Below are positions 32,535 to 40,789 of a stretch of 64,000 bases of DNA, in pieces. The notes under the pieces were generated by a model, which saw only the letters and a program-made list of their open reading frames with translations, searched no databases and was not told where the DNA came from. The stretch's first letter is position 1. Each line of letters starts with the position of its first letter. A program made the translations under genes and the position numbers. The stretch comes from Amycolatopsis lexingtonensis (GTDB lineage Bacteria > Actinomycetota > Actinomycetes > Mycobacteriales > Pseudonocardiaceae): the NCBI RefSeq assembly GCF_014873755.1, contig NZ_JADBEG010000001.1:808501-872500 (forward strand), given 5' to 3'.

Positions 32535-33743
32535 ATGACCGCCACCACGGACGCCCCGCGCTTGCCGTTCGAACGGCCGAACGTCCTGGAGATCGCGCCG
32601 CTGTTCTCGGTGTTGCGGCGAGAGGGGCCGGTGGTGGGGGTGACCACTCCGGCGGGGGATCCGGCCTGGCTGGTCACCGGGTTCGAAGAGGTGCGCGCGG
32701 TGTTCACCGATCCGCGGTTCGGGCGGTCGCACCCGGCGCCGGAAACCGCGTCGACGTTGTCGGACGCCGCCATTCTCAGCCGGCCGCAAGGGGACCACGA
32801 GACCGAGCACGTCGAGCACGCGCGGATGCGGAAGCTGCTCGTGCCCGCCTTCTCCGCCAACCGGATCCGGCGGCTCGCCGGGCACGTCCAGGAGCTGGCC
32901 GACGGCTGCTTCGACGCGATGGAACGGGCCCGCGCCGATGGCGGGCCGGTCGATCTGCACGAGCACCTGTCGTTCCCGCTGCCGGTGCTGGTGATCTGCG
33001 AACTGCTCGGCGTCCCGTACGAAGACCGCGAGACGTTCCGGGTGCTGTCCGACCGGATGGGCCGGATGGACATCGGCACCGGGGCGGAAGCCGCGCTGGA
33101 CGAGTTCGCCGGTTACATGGGGCGGCTCGCCGAGGCCAAGCGGCGCGAACCCGGTGAGGACGTCGTTTCGGACCTGGTGCGCGCGCAGGCCGACGATCCC
33201 GCGTTCGGCGACGACGACCTCGCCCGGCTCGCCGCCGGCCTGCTGTTCGCCGGGCACGAGACGACGTCGAACCGGATCGACCTCGGCGCGCTCTACCTGC
33301 TCACCGACCTCGCCCGCCGCGACGCGCTGGCCGCCGATCCCGAGGGGCGCGTGCACGGCGTCGTCGAAGAGATCCTGCGGCTGTCCGCGCCGAGCGGGCT
33401 CGGGGTCCTGCGGTACGCGCACGACGACGTCGAGCTCGGCGGTGTGCGGATCGCCCGCGGCGACGCCGTCGTCCTGGCGATCGCGGCGGCCAACCGGGAC
33501 GAGAAGGTGTTCCCGGACCCCGGCGCGTTCGACCCCGGCCGCAAGCCGAACTCGCACGTCGCGTTCGCCTACGGCGGCTGGTTCTGCATCGGCGCGAGCC
33601 TCGCCCGCACCGAACTGCGCGTCGTGTTCGGCTCGCTGTTCCGCCGGTTCCCCGGCCTGCGGCTGGCCGTCGACGTCGATGAACTCCGGATCCGGACGAA
33701 CCGTGTCACCGGGGGAGTGGACCGCGTGCCGGTCCTCTGGTAG
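32535..33743 (+). CDS. Cytochrome P450
   Basis: 402 residues. I-helix AGHETTSN (about 239-246), ExxR in EEILRLS, and haem loop [18 protein letters not shown] with ligand Cys351. The loop departs from FGxGxHxC: Ala for the first Gly and Trp where His or Arg usually contacts haem propionate. GGGAGGAG precedes the ATG. The 174-bp gap before it (32361-32534) shows no gene. No ferredoxin is adjacent, so redox partners come from elsewhere. Probably the first gene of an operon with the next two. Confidence 0.93.
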   Translation: MTATTDAPRLPFERPNVLEIAPLFSVLRREGPVVGVTTPAGDPAWLVTGFEEVRAVFTDPRFGRSHPAPETASTLSDAAILSRPQGDHETEHVEHARMRKLLVPAFSANRIRRLAGHVQELADGCFDAMERARADGGPVDLHEHLSFPLPVLVICELLGVPYEDRETFRVLSDRMGRMDIGTGAEAALDEFAGYMGRLAEAKRREPGEDVVSDLVRAQADDPAFGDDDLARLAAGLLFAGHETTSNRIDLGALYLLTDLARRDALAADPEGRVHGVVEEILRLSAPSGLGVLRYAHDDVELGGVRIARGDAVVLAIAAANRDEKVFPDPGAFDPGRKPNSHVAFAYGGWFCIGASLARTELRVVFGSLFRRFPGLRLAVDVDELRIRTNRVTGGVDRVPVLW

Positions 33744-33772
33744 ACAACGGCTGCCGTGGCAGGAGGAAACGC

Positions 33773-34162
33773 GTGACGCTGTGGGACAAGCTCGGGATGG
33801 ACGACAAGCTCGTCAAGGTGCTGAAGGAAATCCCGGTGGGACCGGACGCGGGGGACTTCGGCCCCGCCTACGTCACGATCCACCAGCTCGCCGTCGAGCT
33901 GGACCAGCGCTTTCCCGAGGTGCGCCAGCAGCTGGACGTCCCGCTCGGCGGCGGCGCGACCCGGCACGCGGGGCTGGTCGAGCTGCTCGGCAAGGAACTG
34001 GTCGACAAGATCAAGCGCTACGGCGACGTCTACCCGATCGAAGCCGCCCAGCTGTCGGCGGTCCGCTTCCGCGAGCTGCGGCTGCGCGGCCCGGGCGGCC
34101 GCGACCTCGTCGGCGCGGCGAAGACCGACCTGCCGCTGATCCGCCTGCGCCCGCGGGACTGA
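33773..34162 (+). CDS. Hypothetical protein downstream of the P450
   Basis: 129 residues, GTG start with AGGAGG six bases upstream, 29 bp after the P450. Predicted mixed helix: LVKVLKEIPVGPDAGDFGPA, YVTIHQLAVELDQRFPEVRQ, LGKELVDKIKRYGDVYPIEA. I recognise no family. It carries no signal peptide or membrane segment. The operon suggests it works with the P450 or the LuxR-type regulator. Confidence 0.8.
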   Translation: MTLWDKLGMDDKLVKVLKEIPVGPDAGDFGPAYVTIHQLAVELDQRFPEVRQQLDVPLGGGATRHAGLVELLGKELVDKIKRYGDVYPIEAAQLSAVRFRELRLRGPGGRDLVGAAKTDLPLIRLRPRD

Positions 34163-34165
34163 GCC

Positions 34166-34804
34166 GTGCTCGCGCCACCGGTCCGGGTCCTGGTGGCCGA
34201 GCGTGACGAGACGGTCCGCGCCCGCCTGGCCGCCCTGCTCGCCGAGGCGGACGGCGTCGAGGTGATCGCCGCGGTCGGTGACGCGACGGCGGCCCGGACG
34301 ACCCTCCGCCGCCGGCTGCCGGACGTGGTGCTGCTCGACCTGCGCCTCGGCCCGCTCGGGCCGGTCGCCCGCCGCCCGGCGGTGCTGGTGCTGGCGACGT
34401 TCGATTCCGACACGGCGATCCTGCGGGCGCTGCGGGACGGTGCGGCGGGGTTCGTGCTGCGGTCGGCACGGCGGAACGAGCTGCTGAAGGTGGTCCGCCT
34501 GGCCGCGGACGGCCACGTCGTCCTGTCCCCGGACGCCTCCCGCCGCTGGGTTTCGGCGGCGACCCGGCTGTCGGGCCCGCGAGACGAACGGCTGGCCCAG
34601 GTCGATCGGCTGTCGTCGCGGGAGCGCGAGGTGCTGATCGGGGTCGGGTCGGCGCTGACCAACGCGGAGATCGCGGCGAAGCTGGGGCTGCCGGAACCGG
34701 TGGTGCGGGAGTGCGTGACCCGGGTGGTGCGGAAGCTCGGGTGCGCGCACCGCACGCAGGCCGGGCTGGTGGCCTACGAACGGGGATTGTGCCGGCCGGG
34801 CTGA
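34166..34804 (+). CDS. NarL/FixJ-type response regulator (LuxR HTH)
   Basis: 212 residues, GTG start 3 bases after the preceding stop. Receiver domain with phospho-acceptor Asp in VVLLDLRLGP and the Lys-position region changed (VLRSARRNELL); LuxR HTH at about 150-205 (LSSREREVLIGVGSALTNAE, IAAKLGLPEPVVRECVTRVV). No histidine kinase is adjacent, so it is an orphan and may respond to something other than phosphorylation. Confidence 0.88.
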   Translation: MLAPPVRVLVAERDETVRARLAALLAEADGVEVIAAVGDATAARTTLRRRLPDVVLLDLRLGPLGPVARRPAVLVLATFDSDTAILRALRDGAAGFVLRSARRNELLKVVRLAADGHVVLSPDASRRWVSAATRLSGPRDERLAQVDRLSSREREVLIGVGSALTNAEIAAKLGLPEPVVRECVTRVVRKLGCAHRTQAGLVAYERGLCRPG

Positions 34805-34845
34805 CTCGCCTGACTCGGGCCCGGCGAACGGCGGCGCGGGTAGCG

Positions 34846-34894
34846 CCCCAATGTGGCGTTGGGTGCGTCAGACGCACCCAACGCCACATTGGGG
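34846..34894. repeat. 49-nt near-perfect palindrome (24-bp arms)
   Basis: Arms 34846-34869 and 34871-34894 are exact reverse complements around a single central A; each begins CCCCAATGTGGCGTTGGGTG. It sits in the convergent gap between the LuxR-type regulator and the S53 peptidase. Its sequence differs from the TGAATGA hairpins. A terminator, or a dispersed palindromic element. Confidence 0.85.
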
Positions 34895-34931
34895 TGTTGG
34901 GGACCGGGGTGGCGCGGAACGCGAGGGTGGG

Positions 34932-36068
34932 TTAGAAGCCGTCTAGGCCGATCGGGGTTCCGACGCCTGTCGGGGCGTCATAGCCCGGGCCCGCGACACA
35001 CAGGTAGTCGCCGCCGCACTTCTTCCCCGCGCCCGCCGGGTCGTTGTGGCCCGTCGTGATGTCCGTGAACCGGGACGCGTTCGCGTACAAGCCCGACGGC
35101 GCCGGAACGTGCCCCGACCGGCCGATCAGCCCCGCGATGAACGGCGCCGACGCGCTGGTGCCGTTCACCGGGAGCCAGCCGCCCGCGTCCGCGTAGTGGA
35201 TCGCGATCTCGTCCGCCGCGGCGGCGACGTCGGCCACCGTTCGCTTGCCGCAGTGGGTGTCCTTCTGCCACGACGGCTTCGCGATGTACGCCGAGCAGCC
35301 GCTGCCGCCGTACTGCCAAGCCGATTCCGTCCAGCCGCGGGCCGTCGACGGGTCGCGGGCCAGTGACGTCCCGCCGACCGCGATCGTCGTCGCCAGGACC
35401 GCCGGGTAGCTCGCCGCCGTGAAGCCCGCGTCACCCGAGGACGCCACCACCGCCACGCCCGGGTGCTGGTAGTGGCTCGCGAACGCCAGCGGCGCACCGC
35501 CTTCACGGGCGCCGTAGCTGTTCGACACCACCGAAGCGCCCAGGCGGACCGCCGTGTCCTCCGTCTCCGCCAAGTCGGCGAAGCCCGGCGAGTTCCCTTC
35601 GACGACCACCAGCCGGCACGACGGGCACGCCGCCGACACCATCGAGACGTCCAAAGTGGACTCCAACGCCCAGCCGAAGGACGCCTCGGGCAGCGGTGCG
35701 GAAAGCCCCTGCTGGTTGACCTTGCGGAAGCAGCCGTTGGCCGTCGTGCACGGCGGGAGGCCGTACTGCGCCCGGTACGCCGCGAGGTCGGCATCCAGGT
35801 TCGGGGCGTCGTAGGCGATCGAGATACCGACGACCGTTTCCGGGCCCGGAGTGGCCGGGAGACCGTACGCTGACGCCAGGTCGTCGGCACCCCAGCCGGC
35901 CGGCCCGTCGGCCAGGGCGCGGACCGCACCCGGGGTGTACGTGGTGAGGCAGCGCGCCACCCCGGGCTGCTCGGGACAAGCCGCGCGCGGTGCCGGAGCG
36001 GCGGTCGCGGCCGGAGCGAACGCGACGACCAGGACGGCGCTCAGCACGCCGATCAGTGATCTGTACAC
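34932..36068 (-). CDS. Secreted S53 (sedolisin/kumamolisin-type) serine-carboxyl peptidase
   Basis: 378 residues, GTG start. Signal peptide to about residue 24. The sedolisin catalytic set is in place: Glu136 and Asp140 (ALESTLD), oxyanion Asp213 (SSGDAG) and nucleophile Ser305 (NGTSASAP). A Ca-site-like DYLCVAGPGYDAPTG ends the chain. It lacks the large pro-domain that usually precedes S53 catalytic domains, having only about 45 residues. It starts 14 bp after the large secreted protein gene, which could provide the missing chaperone function. Confidence 0.9.
   Translation of the reverse strand: MYRSLIGVLSAVLVVAFAPAATAAPAPRAACPEQPGVARCLTTYTPGAVRALADGPAGWGADDLASAYGLPATPGPETVVGISIAYDAPNLDADLAAYRAQYGLPPCTTANGCFRKVNQQGLSAPLPEASFGWALESTLDVSMVSAACPSCRLVVVEGNSPGFADLAETEDTAVRLGASVVSNSYGAREGGAPLAFASHYQHPGVAVVASSGDAGFTAASYPAVLATTIAVGGTSLARDPSTARGWTESAWQYGGSGCSAYIAKPSWQKDTHCGKRTVADVAAAADEIAIHYADAGGWLPVNGTSASAPFIAGLIGRSGHVPAPSGLYANASRFTDITTGHNDPAGAGKKCGGDYLCVAGPGYDAPTGVGTPIGLDGF
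35649..35661. repeat. GTCCA-N3-TGGAC interrupted palindrome, perfect copy 5
   Basis: Spacer AAG; inside the S53 peptidase gene, where the minus strand reads TCC ACT TTG GAC, encoding the catalytic ESTLD segment. Confidence 0.6.
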
Positions 36069-36082
36069 AGTGGACTCCCCTG

Positions 36083-38200
36083 TCAGACGGCGTAGACGTG
36101 GTAGGCGGCGGTGATCGTCTCGGCCACGGTCGCCCCGGCGGCGTCGGACGCCGTCACGCGCAGCGAGACGTCTGTGCCGCGGAAGGCCTCCGTGACCGCG
36201 GCGAAGTCCGCGTGGAAGACCCCGCCGCCGCGGGCGGTGACCGGCGCATCGAGCCAGGTCGTGCCGTCGAGCGAGTACTGCACGGTCGCCGCCGTGACCG
36301 GCGAAGCCGTGCTCTGCTGCAGGTGCCCCACGCTCAGGTCGAGGCTCTGCGGCCCGGACACCGTGGAGCCGTCGGGCCGCAGCCCGCCGACGGCGTACCC
36401 GAGGGTCAGCATCGGCTCGACCGCGCACGACCGGTCGACGCCACCCCGCAGCCGCAGGCAGACCAGCGCCGCCGGGAGCTGCGCGCCCTCGACGTGCTGG
36501 GACTTCCACGTCCACTCGGTGTGGGTCGCGGTGCTCTGGTGGTACATCGGCCCGGTGCGCCCGGCGTCGACCGTCAGCCCGAGGGTCGACGGCCCGGCCG
36601 CCACCGGCTGCTCCAGGGTGAGCTCGGTGTTCCCGACCGGGCTGCCCTCGGCGATCGTGGTGCCGTCCTGCGTCAGCGCGTAGTGCCCGGTGATGGTGTC
36701 CCTAGCCTCGCCGTAAAAGCCCAGACCGGTGTGCCCCGGCTGGTTGTCGCTGAACGGCGTGATCGACAGCCGCAGCAGGTCTCCGGCCCTCGTCGCGGCC
36801 GGCGCCACCGGCGCGCTGCCGTCGTCCAGCGGCAGCAGTGCGACCTCGCCCGCCGGGTGCAGCGGGAACTTGTTCCATTCCTCGGTGACCGCCGACCCGC
36901 CCCGGTAGGCGTGGAACGGCTCGTACTGGCCGCCGGCCCAGCCGGGGAACGGCCCGGGCAGCACGTACTTCGAGAACCCGCCGAACCAGCGCAGGTCCGG
37001 CGCCGCCGAGACGTACTCGACCTGCTTGCGCGGCAGCTGGATCGGGTGCGAGACGCGGCCGCTGACGTCCTCGAACGAGAACATCCCGCTGCGCTGCCGC
37101 AACCCCAGCGACGAGTACTCGCTGAAGTAGGTCGACTCGACCGCGGCGACGTCCTTCGCCGTGATCACGTACCGCTGCTGCGGAATCGTGCCGGTGCTGG
37201 CCTTCTGCAGCACGTATTCGTACGGCGTGCCCGGTCCCGGCGGGGACACCAGCCTGCTGTACGGGTACGTCTGCAGCGCGCCCGTCTTCACCGGGACGGC
37301 CGTCGGCGACACCGCGATCGGCACCCCGGGCCCGGCGTCGAAGTCGACGAGCAGGGCCGGCCCTGTCTTGGCCGCGCGGCGGAACAGGAACCCGGTGTCG
37401 TCGAGCAGTGCCGGCCGCGGCGTCACCCACGTCAGCTTGCTCGACGCGCGGGAAGCGTCGACGCGGACGGTCTTGTCCGCTTTGACCGCGAACTCGGGCT
37501 GCGCGCTGAACCGCACCTCCGTCGGGTTGCCGTCGGCGTCGGCCGTCCAGAACAGGCCGAGCGCGCTGTAGTTGCCGTCCGGGGCGCTGAACTTCGCCGT
37601 GCCGCCCGAGAAGTAGTTGACGCTCTCGTTCGGGTCGAGCAGGTTCCCGTCGTCGGTGTTGTAGAGGAACGCGACGCCGGTGTCGGCCGGCCGGCCGGCG
37701 ATGTCGGTGGCGTCGACCGAGACCGTGCGCATCACCGAGCGCGGCTGGACGGCCGGGCGGGCCCCGGGGAGGGCGAAGCTCGCGCCGCCGGCAAAGAGTC
37801 CTTGCCCGCCGAAGTGCCCGCGCGCGTTGTCCTCTTTGAACTGCTTCGCCAGCGCGGGCCCGAACGTCGCCGGGTCGGCGGGCAGCGGCGCGCCGGCCAG
37901 CAGCGCGCCGACGTCGAACAGGCTCAGGTCCAGCCCGCGCCCGAGGTAGGGGAGCGCGGTGCCGGGGACCTCGTAGTCGCGGTCGCCGAGCCGCAGGTGC
38001 ACGAGCGTCCGCGCCATGCCCTTCCCGGCGGCCGGCCGGACGTCGAACAGGGACCGGCCGTCGGCGGTGGTCCGGACGCTGACGCGCTCGCCGGTGATCA
38101 AGGTGGCGGACGTCGAGGGTGCCGCGGCGCCGGCCGGTGGGGGAGCGAGTCCCACGAGCCCGGCGAGCGCGACCCCCAGGACGGACAAAGTTCTTCGCAC
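36083..38200 (-). CDS. Large secreted protein resembling non-catalytic regions of subtilases
   Basis: 705 residues from GTG 38200, which has GGAGG seven bases before it. Signal peptide, then TLITGERVSVRTTADGRSLF and a segment like the N-terminal pro-region of large actinobacterial S8 subtilases, then beta-rich domains (carboxypeptidase-like and C-terminal YSLDGTTWLDAPV Ig-like). No D/H/S subtilase triad motifs are seen. Encoded in one operon with the S53 peptidase, it may be its partner, chaperone or substrate-binding subunit. Function inferred only. Confidence 0.8.
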   Translation of the reverse strand: MRRTLSVLGVALAGLVGLAPPPAGAAAPSTSATLITGERVSVRTTADGRSLFDVRPAAGKGMARTLVHLRLGDRDYEVPGTALPYLGRGLDLSLFDVGALLAGAPLPADPATFGPALAKQFKEDNARGHFGGQGLFAGGASFALPGARPAVQPRSVMRTVSVDATDIAGRPADTGVAFLYNTDDGNLLDPNESVNYFSGGTAKFSAPDGNYSALGLFWTADADGNPTEVRFSAQPEFAVKADKTVRVDASRASSKLTWVTPRPALLDDTGFLFRRAAKTGPALLVDFDAGPGVPIAVSPTAVPVKTGALQTYPYSRLVSPPGPGTPYEYVLQKASTGTIPQQRYVITAKDVAAVESTYFSEYSSLGLRQRSGMFSFEDVSGRVSHPIQLPRKQVEYVSAAPDLRWFGGFSKYVLPGPFPGWAGGQYEPFHAYRGGSAVTEEWNKFPLHPAGEVALLPLDDGSAPVAPAATRAGDLLRLSITPFSDNQPGHTGLGFYGEARDTITGHYALTQDGTTIAEGSPVGNTELTLEQPVAAGPSTLGLTVDAGRTGPMYHQSTATHTEWTWKSQHVEGAQLPAALVCLRLRGGVDRSCAVEPMLTLGYAVGGLRPDGSTVSGPQSLDLSVGHLQQSTASPVTAATVQYSLDGTTWLDAPVTARGGGVFHADFAAVTEAFRGTDVSLRVTASDAAGATVAETITAAYHVYAV

Positions 38201-38252
38201 TGGCACCTCCGTGTGGTGGTTGATCACCACTACCGACGAGCCAGTGGTCCGG

Positions 38253-38307
38253 GTCGTTGAGACCGGTTCTCGATCTTGGCGTGAATTACCTCGATCGGCT
38301 CAACGAC
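38253..38307 (-). terminator. Hairpin after the GntR gene
   Basis: GTCGTTGAG (38253-38261) pairs with CTCAACGAC (38299-38307), extended by CCG/CGG, with a 30-odd base loop. It lies just past the gntR stop and before the secreted-protein gene. Plausible factor-independent terminator; no T-run. Confidence 0.4.
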
Positions 38308-38313
38308 GCACAG

Positions 38314-39039
38314 TCAGGACCGGACCGCCGGCACCGGCCGTGCGACGCCGAAACCGCCGTACGGGCCCGCTTTCGCGCGCTTGCGGACCTCGTCGAAGTG
38401 CCGGTGCACCGCTTCGGCGGCGGCGTCGGCGTCGCGCAGCACGAGCGCGTCGACGATCGCCTGGTGCCGTTTCGCGGTGGCGGTCGGGGACGCGGCCGGT
38501 CCGCCGAGCTCGCTTTCGGCGATCCGGTAGACGTCCCAGAACAACCCGGTGAGCTCGCGGGCGAGGTCGAACCCGGCCTCGGCGCAGATCAGGTCGTGGA
38601 ACTCGCGGTCGGCCTCGGCGGCGTCCGGGCCCTTGCGCTTCATCCGCGTGACGCACGCCTGCAGTTCGTCGACCAGCTCGGGCCGGTGGTCGGTGGCGAC
38701 GCGGCGGGTCAGCTCGGTCTCGAGCATCTCCCGCACCTCCAGGAGGTCGCGCAGCCGCCCGACGTCGGTGGCGCCGCGCGCGCGGGTGCGGAACAGCAGC
38801 CACGTCTGCAGTGACTCCGATCCGGCCGATCCGACGAACGTGCCGTAGCCGTGGCGGATCTCGACGATGCCGAGCGCCTGCAGGGCCTTGATCGCCTCGC
38901 GGATCGAGTTGCGGCTGACGCCGATGTCCTCCATCAGGCTCAGCTCGGTGGGCATGGGCGCCCCCGGCGGGAGCTCCCGCTCGACGATCAGGTCGATGAT
39001 GCGCTTGGTGATCTCTTCGCTGCGCTGCGGACGGGCCAC
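38314..39039 (-). CDS. GntR/FadR-family regulator of the sialoglycan operon
   Basis: 241 residues from GTG 39039. Winged HTH at about 5-70 (ITKRIIDLIVERELPPGAPM, PTELSLMEDIGVSRNSIREA) and an FCD ligand domain (EVREMLETELTRRVA; ADREFHDLICAEAG; AIVDALVLRDADAAAEAVHR). FCD domains bind organic acids via a metal. Divergent from the ABC-importer operon with a strong palindrome between, it is the likely local repressor, with sialic acid or a derivative as inducer (inference). Confidence 0.92.
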   Translation of the reverse strand: MARPQRSEEITKRIIDLIVERELPPGAPMPTELSLMEDIGVSRNSIREAIKALQALGIVEIRHGYGTFVGSAGSESLQTWLLFRTRARGATDVGRLRDLLEVREMLETELTRRVATDHRPELVDELQACVTRMKRKGPDAAEADREFHDLICAEAGFDLARELTGLFWDVYRIAESELGGPAASPTATAKRHQAIVDALVLRDADAAAEAVHRHFDEVRKRAKAGPYGGFGVARPVPAVRS

Positions 39040-39066
39040 TGCTGTCCTCCCCGGATGCGTCGTGAG

Positions 39067-39089
39067 AGGACATCCTACGTCATACGTCC
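39067..39089. promoter_or_regulatory. Possible second GntR site
   Basis: Contains ACGTC twice (TACGTC, ATACGTCC) matching half-sites of the palindrome at 39137; 28 bp upstream of the gntR start, so suited to autoregulation. Confidence 0.4.
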
Positions 39090-39096
39090 AGGCCTC

Positions 39097-39125
39097 TTGA
39101 CCGGCACGCGAACCCATCCTAGGCT
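39097..39125 (+). promoter_or_regulatory. Promoter of the ABC-importer operon
   Basis: TTGACC (39097-39102), 17-bp spacer, TAGGCT (39120-39125). Transcription would begin near 39132, immediately before the palindromic operator. Confidence 0.5.
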
Positions 39126-39136
39126 CACGCCGGTCA

Positions 39137-39155
39137 TAGGACGTCCCACGTCCTA
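39137..39155. promoter_or_regulatory. GntR-type operator TAGGACGT-CCC-ACGTCCTA
   Basis: Perfect 8-bp arms with a 3-bp spacer, just downstream of the predicted transcription start and 26 bp before the importer ATG. Placement fits repression by blocking RNA polymerase. Confidence 0.65.
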
Positions 39156-39181
39156 CCGTTCGAGGCCCGCAGGAGACAGCG

Positions 39182-40777
39182 ATGTCCCAGAGCCCGTCGC
39201 TCAGCCGCCGCCAGTTGCTGCGCTACAGCACCTTCGCCGGGGCGGCCTTGGCGTTCCCCACCGTGCTCGCCGCGTGCGGCGGCCCGGCGTCCACCAACAA
39301 GACCGGTGCTTCGGCGGGCTCGCTGACCGCCGTCATCGGCTACGGCAACAACCAGACGTGGGACCCGCTGCAGACCGCGTCCGCGTTCTCGATGGCCGCG
39401 ATCCTGCACTGCTACGAGTCGCTTGTGGAGGGTGACCCGGTCACCCGCGCGCCGTTCCCGGGGCTGGCCAAGGCACTGCCCGGCGCCACCGGCACCAGCC
39501 TGAAGTTCGACCTGAGAGACGGCGCCCAGTGGCACGACGGGCAGCCGGTCACCGCCGACGACGTCGTCTTCACCTACGCGCGGGCGCTCGACGAGAAGGA
39601 GAACGTGCTGATCCACAGCTTCTTCTCCACCTGGCTGAAGGAAGTCCGCAAGACCGGCGACCGCTCGGTCGAGTTCGTGCTGAAGTTCCCGTTCCCGTAC
39701 GCCCTGCAGCGGATCCAGTGCTGCAAGATCATGCCGAAGCACGTCTTCGAGGGGAAGTGGGACGACGCCAAGGGCGGCAAGGTCGTCGGCTCCGGCCCGT
39801 ACCGGGTCGTCGAGCAGGCCCCGCTCAGCCACACCAGTTTCGAGAAGTTCGCCGCCTACAACGGTCCCCGGCCGGCCGCGTACGACAAGATGCTGTGGAA
39901 GTCTATTGTGGACGCGGCCCCGCGCGTCGCCGCGATCTCGGGCGCGAAGCCGGACGCGCAGATCGCCGAGAACATCCCGGCCGCCAACGCCGACCAGCTC
40001 CGCAAGGCCGGCCGCACGGTCGAGTTCGCCGACGGCGGCAACAACCTCTTCCTGCTCTTCAACACCGCGCACGCGCCGTTCGACAAGAACCTCGTCCGGC
40101 AGGCGCTGCACTACGCGATAGACAAGAAGAAGATGGTCGAGATCGGGCTGAAGGGCGCCGGGACGCCGGCGACGTCGTTCATCAACCCGAAGCTCCCGTC
40201 TTCGCAACCGGCGGCGCACGACTTCGCGTACAACCCCGAGAAGGCGAAAGAGCTGCTGCGGCAGGCGGGCGTCAGCGACCTCGCGGTGACGCTGTCCACG
40301 ACGAACACTTCGCTGGTCGCCGACTGCGTCAAGGTGATCAAGGAGGGCTGGGACGCGATCGGCGTCCGGACCACTTTGGACTCCCAGGACACCAAGGCGC
40401 TGTTCTCCAAGCTCGACGCGGGCACCGACTTCCAGGTCGTCGCGACGACCAACAACCCGCTGCAGTTCGGCAACGACCCCGACCTGCTGATCCGCTACTA
40501 CTACGACGCCAAGTCGATCCTCACGGCCAAGTACGCCCGCTTCACCGGTCCCGACGCGCAATCCCTGCAAGCGCTGCAGGACCAGGCCGCGGCGGAACCC
40601 GACGAAGGCAAGCGGACCGCGCTCACCAAGCAGCTCCTCGACCGGATCTCCGAGCAGGCCGTGCTCTACCCGGTCGTGTTCACCCAGCTCGGCACGGCGT
40701 GGGACCCGAAGGCGATCAGCGGCGTGCGCGCCCAGGGCTACCCGGGCATCTACCTCAACCAGGCCAAGCCGGTCTAG
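39182..40777 (+). CDS. ABC importer solute-binding lipoprotein (SBP_bac_5)
   Basis: 531 residues. Twin-arginine leader SRRQLLRYSTFAGAA ending in lipobox LAAC, so probably Tat-exported and lipid-anchored. The SBP family 5 fold follows (LRDGAQWHDGQPVTADDVVF, YALQRIQCCKIMPKHVF, NLVRQALHYAIDKKKMVEIG). This family binds oligopeptides but also glycosides and oligosaccharides. Position at the head of a sialidase operon suggests a glycan ligand. Contains two one-mismatch copies of the GTCCA palindrome (39901, 40369). Confidence 0.94.
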   Translation: MSQSPSLSRRQLLRYSTFAGAALAFPTVLAACGGPASTNKTGASAGSLTAVIGYGNNQTWDPLQTASAFSMAAILHCYESLVEGDPVTRAPFPGLAKALPGATGTSLKFDLRDGAQWHDGQPVTADDVVFTYARALDEKENVLIHSFFSTWLKEVRKTGDRSVEFVLKFPFPYALQRIQCCKIMPKHVFEGKWDDAKGGKVVGSGPYRVVEQAPLSHTSFEKFAAYNGPRPAAYDKMLWKSIVDAAPRVAAISGAKPDAQIAENIPAANADQLRKAGRTVEFADGGNNLFLLFNTAHAPFDKNLVRQALHYAIDKKKMVEIGLKGAGTPATSFINPKLPSSQPAAHDFAYNPEKAKELLRQAGVSDLAVTLSTTNTSLVADCVKVIKEGWDAIGVRTTLDSQDTKALFSKLDAGTDFQVVATTNNPLQFGNDPDLLIRYYYDAKSILTAKYARFTGPDAQSLQALQDQAAAEPDEGKRTALTKQLLDRISEQAVLYPVVFTQLGTAWDPKAISGVRAQGYPGIYLNQAKPV

Positions 40778-40789
40778 GAGGGGACACCC

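Noticed and set aside
28212..33557. Very long open frame on the minus strand (about 1780 codons)
   Set aside because: It runs antisense through the permease, lrp, aminotransferase and P450 genes, all with clear families, and its product is a low-complexity Arg/Gly/Asp mix typical of shadow frames in GC-rich DNA.
38253..38307. Riboswitch ahead of the large secreted-protein gene
   Set aside because: Only a simple stem is visible and no conserved riboswitch core; a terminator for gntR is simpler.
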